NCBI GenBank assembly: GCA_036558265.1
Contig: DATBFY010000699.1
Coordinates: 1-13,926 of the forward strand
DNA: 13,926 nucleotides
Reading direction: 5' to 3'
From: RYN-433 sp036558265
GTDB lineage: Bacteria > Planctomycetota > Phycisphaerae > Tepidisphaerales > Tepidisphaeraceae
The position numbers and the translations under genes were made by a program. The notes beneath the pieces were generated by a model. It did not search any database and was not told the DNA's origin. It was given only the letters and a program-made list of their open reading frames with translations. Below are positions 1-5,303 of this stretch, one piece after another. Positions within the stretch are counted from its first letter, which is position 1. The number at the start of each line of letters is the position of its first letter.

Positions 1-384
1 GCAGTGCAGCAGGGGCCAGGCGAGAGCGGCGCCGAACAACGCCCCGGCGAGGACCGACGGCAGACGGAAGGTCTGTTCGGTCATCCCCGAGATCGCCGTG
101 GACGCCCACGCCAGCAGCGAATAGAGGATGTGATTGTTCGGCAGGTAGCGCGGGATGCCCGGCTCGCTGGGCGGGGGCGCGCCCAATCCCGAGATCCAGA
201 GCGGCCCGTAGCGCACGTAAAAGTGCCAGGTGAACATCTCGTCATACCAGAGACTCTGGCCGGCGAGCGGCAGGCGGAGGAAATAGGCGGCCAGGGTGAC
301 GAGCAGCGCGAGGAGCAGGGGGCGCCGGCTGGCGACACCATGGATCGGCATCTCCGAAGGCTTCGATCGCGAACGCGGCATCAT
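1..384 (-). CDS. GT-C family glycosyltransferase (ArnT/PMT-like), N-terminal 128 residues, cut by window edge
   Basis: An open frame runs from ATG at 384 to base 1 without a stop, so only the N-terminus is present. After a basic head, residues 22-40 form a first membrane helix. The sequence SLWYDEMFTWHF follows at about residue 45; a WYDE-type acidic motif in the first periplasmic loop is typical of GT-C glycosyltransferases of the ArnT/PMT (GT39/GT83) group. Next comes NNHILYSLLAWAS and then TFRLPSVLAGALFG, which match the family pattern of an N-H segment, a helix, and an R-L-P-S segment. These enzymes use a polyprenyl-phosphate sugar to glycosylate lipid or protein on the outer face of the membrane; the substrate here cannot be told. 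An in-frame ATG at 381 and another at 351 are alternative starts. No clear ribosome-binding site is visible. The gene lies 119 bases downstream of the Gfo/Idh/MocA gene, across an inverted repeat. Confidence 0.8.
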   Translation of the reverse strand, partial: MMPRSRSKPSEMPIHGVASRRPLLLALLVTLAAYFLRLPLAGQSLWYDEMFTWHFYVRYGPLWISGLGAPPPSEPGIPRYLPNNHILYSLLAWASTAISGMTEQTFRLPSVLAGALFGAALAWPLLHC

Positions 385-403
385 GCGGATGGTAGAGACG
401 ACC

Positions 404-508
404 GCGTGAAACGTGAAGACGTGAGGACGTGAAACAAGTCACTTCGCCACGGCGCCCCCGCAAGGGAGCTTGCTTCACGTCTTCCCGTTTCACGCATCAC
501 GTTTCAGG
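404..508. repeat. Degenerate 7/8-base tandem repeat arranged as a long inverted repeat (element A)
   Basis: The left arm (404-435) consists of CGTGA units spaced 7, 8 and 8 bases apart, such as CGTGAAA at 405 and CGTGAAG at 412. The right arm (474-508) consists of 7-base units on the opposite strand, such as TTTCACG at 488 and CATCACG at 495. Bases 404-424 and 475-495 are inverted repeats of 21 bases with a single mismatch (414 against 485), separated by 50 bases. The right end of the element holds the TGA stop of the oxidoreductase gene (504-506). It fills the gap between two co-oriented genes, so it could end or process the transcript, although there is no T-tract. Confidence 0.75.
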
Positions 509-1910
509 CCATCCACGGCGCACGCTGTGGCCGATCCAGCCAGCGATTGGCCTCTTCATCGCCGATGAACTGCCAGGCGGCCGGGTCCCACCTGAGTGGT
601 CGGCCGAGCCAATAGGCGATGTTGCCCAGGTGGCAGACGGTGACGCTGTGGGCGCCGACCTCGACGGGGCAGAGCGGTTGCTTGCGCAGGTGCACCGAGC
701 GGAAGAAATCCTCGTGATGCCTGGGACTCTTGTAGAGGAAGGTTTCGCCCACATGGGTGGGGACGGTCCTGAGCCTGGCCGGGGTGGTCTCGAGGTAGCC
801 GCGATCGACGATGATCTTGCCCTCGGTGCCCTCGAAGCGCAGGCCCTTGCCGCCGAAGCTTTCGCCGGTCGATTCGTGGTAGAGGTGGACGCCGCTCGCG
901 TATTTGAACGTCAACTGCTTCACGTCCTTGCCATCGGGCGGGGTGATCTCGACCGGGCCGGTGTCGTCGGCCGCCAGCGCCCACTGGGCGATGTCGAAGT
1001 GATGGGCGCCGAAGTCCGTCATCGCGCCGCCCGAGTAATCGCGGTAGAGCCGCCAGTTGGCCCAGCCCGGATCGTCCACCGGCGGGCAGAGGATCTTGTT
1101 GAACGGACGGTAGGGCGCCGGACCCAGCCACATGTCCCAATCGACGCCTTTGCGGATCGGCTCTTCGGGCAGGTCGCACTCGACGCTGGGCGTGCCGGTG
1201 ATGACCGTGACCGATTTGAGCTGCCCGATGCGGCCGCTGCGCACCATCTCACAGGCGAATCGGAACTCGCGACTGGCGCGCTGCTGGCTGCCGGTCTGGA
1301 GGACGCGGTCGTATCGGTGGACGGTGTCGATGAGCTCTTTGGCCTGACGGATGGTGAGGGTGAGGGGTTTTTCGCAATAGACGTCCTTGCCGGCGGCGCA
1401 GGCGGCAGTGGCGACATTCGAGTGCCAGTGGTCGGGGGTGGCGATGAGGACGAAGTCGATGTCGGGCCGGGCGAGGAGCTCGCGATAGTCGTGGTAGTAG
1501 CGGACGTCCTTGGCGCTGGTCGCCGGGCCGCCGCTGCCGGCGCTGGAGAGGGCGCCTTCCTGTACGACCCAGGGCATGTTGGAGTTGGTCGGGTCAGGTT
1601 CCTTCTTGGAGTTGGAGATCGCGCCGGTCGCCTTGCCGATCACGTCGCGGGCGTTGTCGCGGCGCTCCTGCTGTACGTCTGCGATCGCCAGGATATTGAC
1701 GTCCGCGCGCTGGACGATCGCCCCGAGGTGATTCGTTCCCTGCTTGCCGACGCCGATGAAGCCCATCGTGATCCGCCCCGACGGCGGCGGTGTGCCGTCC
1801 GCGGCGCGGCAGATCGCCCGCGGCTTGACGATCATCGGTCCGGCGGCGGCGAGGGCGGTGAGTTGGATGAACCGGCGGCGGGAAGGACGGGAGGGGCGCA
1901 TGGCCGACAT
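504..1910 (-). CDS. Gfo/Idh/MocA family oxidoreductase with Tat signal
   Basis: The protein has 468 residues from the ATG at 1910; TTG at 1919 and ATG at 1901 are alternatives. The N-terminus carries a twin-arginine signal, PSRRRFIQLTALAAAGP, with the arginines at residues 11-13, so export of the folded protein is predicted. The NAD(P)-binding Rossmann motif is GFIGVGKQG (residues 50-58). The EKP lysine motif of the family is at 180-182 (YCEKPLTLT). The C-terminal domain contains DFGAHHFDIAQW (299-310), with the conserved catalytic-region histidine. Families of this kind oxidise or reduce sugars and inositols; the substrate cannot be predicted. Exported members with this signal are abundant in planctomycetes. 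The gene is 47 bases downstream of the five-helix membrane protein, and its TGA lies inside repeat element A. Confidence 0.93.
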   Translation of the reverse strand: MSAMRPSRPSRRRFIQLTALAAAGPMIVKPRAICRAADGTPPPSGRITMGFIGVGKQGTNHLGAIVQRADVNILAIADVQQERRDNARDVIGKATGAISNSKKEPDPTNSNMPWVVQEGALSSAGSGGPATSAKDVRYYHDYRELLARPDIDFVLIATPDHWHSNVATAACAAGKDVYCEKPLTLTIRQAKELIDTVHRYDRVLQTGSQQRASREFRFACEMVRSGRIGQLKSVTVITGTPSVECDLPEEPIRKGVDWDMWLGPAPYRPFNKILCPPVDDPGWANWRLYRDYSGGAMTDFGAHHFDIAQWALAADDTGPVEITPPDGKDVKQLTFKYASGVHLYHESTGESFGGKGLRFEGTEGKIIVDRGYLETTPARLRTVPTHVGETFLYKSPRHHEDFFRSVHLRKQPLCPVEVGAHSVTVCHLGNIAYWLGRPLRWDPAAWQFIGDEEANRWLDRPQRAPWMA

Positions 1911-1935
1911 TGTACCCAAAGAGCAGGCGCGGGGT

Positions 1936-1970
1936 GTGAAAAGTCAAACGGCAAACGTCAAATGGCAACA
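1936..1970. repeat. Five consecutive degenerate 7-base units (element B)
   Basis: Five heptads follow one another in exact register: GTGAAAA (1936), GTCAAAC (1943), then three more of the form G[TG]CAA[AC][ACT] ending at 1970. The units are related in form to those of element A but differ in sequence. The heptad at 1957-1963 contains the TGA stop codon (1958-1960, minus strand) of the membrane protein gene. No inverted partner is visible nearby. The element lies 26 bases upstream of the oxidoreductase ATG, so it could affect initiation of that gene. Confidence 0.7.
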
Positions 1971-2617
1971 CGACGGCGACGCCGCATGATCGCCACGACC
2001 GCCACGATCATCGCGATCAGCGAACCCGCATATCCGCCGAGGTGAATCCCGTACACGGCCATGAACCGCCTCGGACGCCAGAGGTTCGTTCGGAGCATTT
2101 CGGGGAAATCTTCGCTCATTCGGGTAAGACATCCCGCGTATCCCAGCCACGCGCCGATCGCCGCCGTGCCTGCGGTGATCAGGAAGATCAGCGGCAATAG
2201 CCTGAGCAGCGACGACTCGGGCAGCCGCGGCAGGCGCTTGGTCGGATTGTTCGCCACCAGCAGGACGACGCCCAGGATCAGCCCGGCGCTCCAGGTGGCC
2301 TTGACGCCCACGAGGGCCGCCTGCAGGTGCAGTTGCACCAGGTCAGGCGGCGTCTGCGGGCCCAGGACCTTGTCCAGGTCCTTTCCGTAATAGAAATACT
2401 CCCACGAGATGGACGAGGTGATCTGGTCGTTGATAACGCCGTAGAGGATCGCCGCCAGCGTGCAGACCAGCAGCACCAGGTATTCGCGCCAGCGCGTGGC
2501 GCGCTGGCGGTTGCGGCGGTAATCCCAAACCGCCAGCAGCACGAACACGGCCACCCCCGCCGCGATGCGCGTCGCCAGGCCCGCATCCGATTGCGTCCAC
2601 CATTGCCACCACGTCAT
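1958..2617 (-). CDS. Conserved-looking five-helix membrane protein of unknown function
   Basis: This is a 219-residue protein that I do not recognise. Predicted membrane segments lie near residues 14-31, 45-63, 104-122, 138-160 and 190-210. A loop after the second helix carries YGVINDQITSSISWEYFYYG, whose aromatic and acidic residues look constrained. The C-terminus ends in a positive stretch (MRRRRRVAI) that should stay in the cytoplasm. The ATG at 2617 has a good Shine-Dalgarno sequence, AAGGTGA at 2625-2631, which overlaps the UbiA stop codon; the gap to UbiA is 7 bases. This spacing suggests co-transcription and translational coupling with ubiX-ubiA. A role in or near quinone synthesis is possible but rests only on position. 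Confidence 0.82.
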   Translation of the reverse strand: MTWWQWWTQSDAGLATRIAAGVAVFVLLAVWDYRRNRQRATRWREYLVLLVCTLAAILYGVINDQITSSISWEYFYYGKDLDKVLGPQTPPDLVQLHLQAALVGVKATWSAGLILGVVLLVANNPTKRLPRLPESSLLRLLPLIFLITAGTAAIGAWLGYAGCLTRMSEDFPEMLRTNLWRPRRFMAVYGIHLGGYAGSLIAMIVAVVAIMRRRRRVAI

Positions 2618-2624
2618 CGCGCGA

Positions 2625-2631
2625 TCACCTT
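2625..2631 (-). promoter_or_regulatory. Shine-Dalgarno sequence overlapping the ubiA stop codon
   Basis: The minus strand reads AAGGTGA, 7 bases before the ATG at 2617. Its last three bases are the TGA that ends the UbiA-family gene. It is the only strong Shine-Dalgarno sequence I found in the window. It fixes the start of the downstream membrane protein and suggests translation is handed on from ubiA. Confidence 0.7.
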
Positions 2632-3581
2632 CTCAGCACGTCGATCAGGCCCAGCGTCCCCACGAGCAGGCTGATGACGCCGTTGATCGTGAAGAAAGCC
2701 AGCGTGACCTTCGAGAGGTCATCGGCCTTCACCAGCGAGTGCTCGACGATCAAGAGACCGATCGCGATCGCCGCGCCGACGAAGTAGAACGTGCCCAGCG
2801 TCGGCGAGACGAGGCCGATCGAAATGAGTGCGACAGCGCACAGCGCGTGCGTCGCCCGCGCGATCCACAGCGCCCTGCCGATCCCCACCTTCGCCGGCAC
2901 GGAAAAGACGCCGCAGGCCACGTCCGATTCGTAATCCTGGCACGCGTACAGGATGTCGAACCCCGCCGTCCACAGCAGCACCGCCGCCGCCATCACCACC
3001 GGCGGCCAGTCGATCCGCCCGCCGATCGCCACCCACGCGCAAATCGGCGCCAGCGCCAGGCAAGCTCCCAGCCAATAGTGACACAGCCGCGTGAACCGCT
3101 TGAAGAACGGGTAAACGCTGACGAACGCCAGCACGGGGAGCGAAAGCAGGATCGGCCACGGGTTGGCGTAGAGAAAATAGAACCCGGCACACGCCGCCAC
3201 GAACCCACCCGCACAGAGCAACAGCGCCATCAGCACGAACGCCCGGCTCAGCGCCCCGCTGGGAATCGCCCGCCGCAACGTCCTCGGGTTCATCGCATCC
3301 AGCCGAGCGTCCAGCAGTCGATTCGCCGCCATCGCCACCGTCCGCGCCGTCACCATGCACACCAGGATCAGCCCCAGCTTGCCCGCCGTCAGCGGCTGCC
3401 CCGTCTCCTTCGCCGCCAAAAACGTCGCCAGCACCGCCCAGGGCAGCGCGAAGACCGTGTGGGCGATCTTGATGTCGCGCGCGAATGCTACGAGCTTGCG
3501 CGCCACACCGTCCGAAAACGAGGAGGGAGGATTGAGGATGGAGGATGGCGAGTCAGTCATGTTTTCTGCCAGCGAATCCAT
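2625..3581 (-). CDS. ubiA: UbiA-family aromatic prenyltransferase (probable MqnP role in menaquinone synthesis)
   Basis: The protein has 318 residues from the ATG at 3581. It carries both aspartate-rich motifs that bind the Mg-diphosphate of the prenyl donor: NRLLDARLD (residues 87-95) and DYESD (216-220). About eight hydrophobic helices make it an integral membrane enzyme. It transfers a polyprenyl chain to an aromatic acid. With UbiX and UbiE neighbours the likely substrate is 1,4-dihydroxy-6-naphthoate of the futalosine menaquinone route (MqnP); 4-hydroxybenzoate for ubiquinone is the alternative. The family-like part begins at about VARKLVAFARDIKIAHTVFA. The first 25 residues are low in complexity, and residues 11-20 are coded by repeat element C, so a later start is possible: GTG at 3506, or ATG at 3560. 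The gene starts 6 bases after ubiX. Confidence 0.9.
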   Translation of the reverse strand: MDSLAENMTDSPSSILNPPSSFSDGVARKLVAFARDIKIAHTVFALPWAVLATFLAAKETGQPLTAGKLGLILVCMVTARTVAMAANRLLDARLDAMNPRTLRRAIPSGALSRAFVLMALLLCAGGFVAACAGFYFLYANPWPILLSLPVLAFVSVYPFFKRFTRLCHYWLGACLALAPICAWVAIGGRIDWPPVVMAAAVLLWTAGFDILYACQDYESDVACGVFSVPAKVGIGRALWIARATHALCAVALISIGLVSPTLGTFYFVGAAIAIGLLIVEHSLVKADDLSKVTLAFFTINGVISLLVGTLGLIDVLRR

Positions 3582-3612
3582 CTTCCATCATCGATCTTCC
3601 ATCTTCGTCTTC
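3522..3612. repeat. Degenerate 7-base tandem repeats in two inverted arms (element C) at the ubiX/ubiA junction
   Basis: The left arm, 3522-3549, is four heptads in exact register, for example GGATTGA at 3529 and GGATGGA at 3536. The right arm, 3578-3612, is five heptads on the opposite strand, for example CCATCTT at 3578 and again at 3599. Bases 3526-3548 and 3578-3600 are inverted repeats matching at 19 of 23 positions, 29 bases apart. The right arm contains the UbiX stop (3588-3590) and the UbiA ATG (3579-3581), and codes the last UbiX residues. The left arm codes UbiA residues 11-20. A hairpin would place the UbiA start codon inside a stem. Confidence 0.75.
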
Positions 3613-4202
3613 CCCCGCCGCCTTACACTCTTCGGATCCCACCGCGTCTCCATCGCATGCGGCACGCCCAGCAGATCCAGCAACTTCCCCGCCACGAAAT
3701 CCACCACCTCCCCCACCGTCGTCGGATTCAGATAGAACCCCGGGTTCGCCGGCGCCAGGATCACCCCCGCCTGGCTCAGGACCTGGTAATTGTTCACGTC
3801 GATCGGCGACAGCGGCATCTCGCGGTGCACCAGGATCAGCCGCCGCCGCTCCTTCAGCGTCACCGCCGCCGCCCGGCTGATCAGGTTGCCGCCCAGCCCG
3901 TGCGCCACCTCTGCCAGCGTGTTGCTCGAGCACGGCACGATCACCATCCCATCGTGCAAAAATGATCCGCTCGCCAGCTTCGAGCCCACGTCGTTGTAGT
4001 TGTAAAGCGTGATGCCGTGGTCGGCCGTACCCGCCAGCGCCGCCAGGTCCGGCGTTTCCATCCCCAGCTCGTCGTGCAGCAGCCTTCGCCCCAGCGGCGA
4101 GACGATCAGGTGTACGCGCACGCCCGCGCCCACCAGCCCCTGGATGAACCGCTGGGCGTAAAGCGCGCCGCTGGCGCCGGTGATGGCGGTGACGATGTCC
4201 AT
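3588..4202 (-). CDS. ubiX: UbiX-family flavin prenyltransferase
   Basis: The protein has 204 residues, a normal length for UbiX. TGASGA (residues 8-13) is the flavin-phosphate loop. IVPCSSNTLAEVAHG (from residue 88) and HREMPLS (126-132) are further UbiX signatures, and the latter contributes to dimethylallyl-phosphate and FMN binding. The enzyme makes prenylated FMN, the cofactor of UbiD-type decarboxylases, and is soluble. In the futalosine pathway the homologue is MqnM. The UbiD/MqnL partner is not in the window. The ATG at 4202 lies in a TTGATCAA palindrome and has no Shine-Dalgarno sequence. The last seven residues (TKMEDR region, basic tail) are coded by repeat element C. The gene follows ubiE after 152 bases that hold a pair of GC palindromes. 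Confidence 0.94.
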   Translation of the reverse strand: MDIVTAITGASGALYAQRFIQGLVGAGVRVHLIVSPLGRRLLHDELGMETPDLAALAGTADHGITLYNYNDVGSKLASGSFLHDGMVIVPCSSNTLAEVAHGLGGNLISRAAAVTLKERRRLILVHREMPLSPIDVNNYQVLSQAGVILAPANPGFYLNPTTVGEVVDFVAGKLLDLLGVPHAMETRWDPKSVRRRGKTKMEDR

Positions 4203-4267
4203 TGATCAACAATGATACGTGTGGCGTGAGAGCGGTGCCATCTTTTCAGGAAGATTGAAAAACTCTC

Positions 4268-4345
4268 GTGGCACGGGCGGCTCGCCCGTGTTTTCCTGAC
4301 CACGCCTCCCCGGGCGGCAGGACATGGGCGGGCCGCCCATGCCAC
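4268..4345. repeat. Pair of GC-rich REP-like palindromes in inverted orientation
   Basis: Copy 1 (4268-4290) begins GTGGCACGGGCGG and is a near-perfect palindrome with stem CACGGGCG/CGCCCGTG-like halves. Copy 2 (4323-4345) is on the opposite strand and, read in reverse, begins GTGGCATGGGCGG; the two match at 20 of 23 bases. Thirty-two bases, themselves rich in G and C, lie between them. The pair fills the gap between the ubiE stop and the ubiX start. A third copy lies at 10695-10717. Each could fold as a hairpin and might protect or end transcripts; no T-tract follows. Confidence 0.75.
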
Positions 4346-4354
4346 GTCAGTTCG

Positions 4355-5191
4355 TCAAGCCTTCACCCCCCGATAACACACGCACACCCCGAACGTCAGC
4401 GGATGCTGTTCGACCTGCCCGAATCCCGCCTCGCTCATCATCTGCATCATCCGCTCCCGCGTGATGAACGTGTTCACGCTCTCCGGCAAGTACTTGTACG
4501 CCCCCGTCTTGTCCCCGCTGATCAGCGTCGCCGTCCGCGGGAGGATCTTGCGGAAATAGAAGTTGTACAGCCCCCGAAGCACCCGATTGGTCGGCAGCGA
4601 GAACTCGAGCACGATCAACCGTCCGCCCGGACGGAGGACGCGATAAAACTCGCGCACGGCCGCCGCAGGATCGGCGACGTTGCGGATGCCAAAGGCGATC
4701 GAGACGACATCGGCGGATGCATCGGGAAGGGGGAGGGATTGGGCGTCGCCGTTGATCCATTGAGTTACCGGAGCGTGATTCGTCGTCAAATGTTCATTGC
4801 GACGGGCACTCCAGACAGTGCGTTTTTCCTTCGCGATCGGGAGCATCTGAAACGTGAAATCGAGGCCAATTACCTGTCCCACGTTCGGGCGAATATCGCG
4901 CTCCCACGAGCGGATCGCAGCTAGGGTGTGCGCAAAGCCCAGCGTAAGGTCTCCCGTGCCGCACGCGACATCTACTACCCTGTCGTCAGCCCCCAGCTCG
5001 GCCAGTTCCACCGCCCGCCGCCTCCACCGCTGATCCATCCACAAACTATGCAGCCGATTGTTCAGGTCATAACTCGGCGCGATCGCCGCAAACATCCGCT
5101 GCACGCGCTGCCGCTTGTCCGCGGCCGCATGAGGATTGGCCAGCGACTGCTCATCCCAGACCCGATCCGGTGAACGCTCCGTAACCTGCAT
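4355..5191 (-). CDS. ubiE: UbiE/MenG-family quinone C-methyltransferase
   Basis: The protein has 278 residues from the ATG at 5191. YDLNNRLHSL (residues 41-50) and VVDVACGTGD (72-81, the S-adenosylmethionine loop) open the domain. GDAQSLPLPDASADVVSIAF (148-167), GIRNV, LRPGGRLIVLEFS (186-198) and YKYLPESVNTF (232-242) are UbiE/MenG signatures. The enzyme methylates demethylmenaquinone (or the ubiquinone precursor) in the last step. The frame stays open to 5509, but the extra 106 residues are serine/glycine/alanine-rich, unlike the family, and overlap the divergent yfhO, so I reject them. Compared with typical members there appear to be small insertions at about residues 92-104 and 123-143. 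The first two dozen residues are also an extra head. Confidence 0.93.
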   Translation of the reverse strand: MQVTERSPDRVWDEQSLANPHAAADKRQRVQRMFAAIAPSYDLNNRLHSLWMDQRWRRRAVELAELGADDRVVDVACGTGDLTLGFAHTLAAIRSWERDIRPNVGQVIGLDFTFQMLPIAKEKRTVWSARRNEHLTTNHAPVTQWINGDAQSLPLPDASADVVSIAFGIRNVADPAAAVREFYRVLRPGGRLIVLEFSLPTNRVLRGLYNFYFRKILPRTATLISGDKTGAYKYLPESVNTFITRERMMQMMSEAGFGQVEQHPLTFGVCVCYRGVKA

Positions 5192-5199
5192 GAAGCCGG

Positions 5200-5228
5200 C
5201 GATTCTACACCACGCTTGTTCAGAATCG
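5200..5228. promoter_or_regulatory. Dyad in the divergent ubiE-yfhO promoter region
   Basis: CGATTCT (5200-5206) and AGAATCG (5222-5228) are perfect inverted repeats separated by 15 bases, 9 bases before the ubiE ATG. On the minus strand the left arm overlaps TAGAAT, which resembles a -10 box, but no matching -35 box is evident. The two genes are divergent and share the 112 bases 5192-5303. A regulator binding here could affect ubiE or both genes. This is a weak pattern-based call. Confidence 0.3.
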
Positions 5229-5303
5229 TGCCCCGTGCTACGGTCGAGCGCGACTTTTGAAAACTCGCGCGCCAACTCGCGTCTAACCTCTGTGGACCCC
5301 GGC

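Noticed and set aside
404..508. CRISPR array
   Set aside because: Units are only 7-8 bases, degenerate, and without spacers of constant length. No cas gene is present.
429..2045. A 538-codon open frame on the plus strand, opposite the oxidoreductase
   Set aside because: It is antisense to a gene with clear Rossmann, EKP and Tat motifs. Its product is rich in R, G, D and A with no recognisable domain, as expected for a shadow frame in GC-rich DNA.
2565..3965. A 466-codon plus-strand frame opposite ubiA and ubiX
   Set aside because: The product is mostly R, H, P and Q in low-complexity runs. It mirrors two well-supported genes.
4268..4345. Small insertion sequence or MITE with target duplication
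   Set aside because: The 78-base unit has inverted ends, but I see no flanking direct repeat and no transposase. The single third copy favours REP-type palindromes.
5136..5303. N-terminal extension of YfhO by 56 residues
   Set aside because: It would overlap ubiE and the shared control region. The ATG at 5304 leaves a normal cytoplasmic head and first helix.
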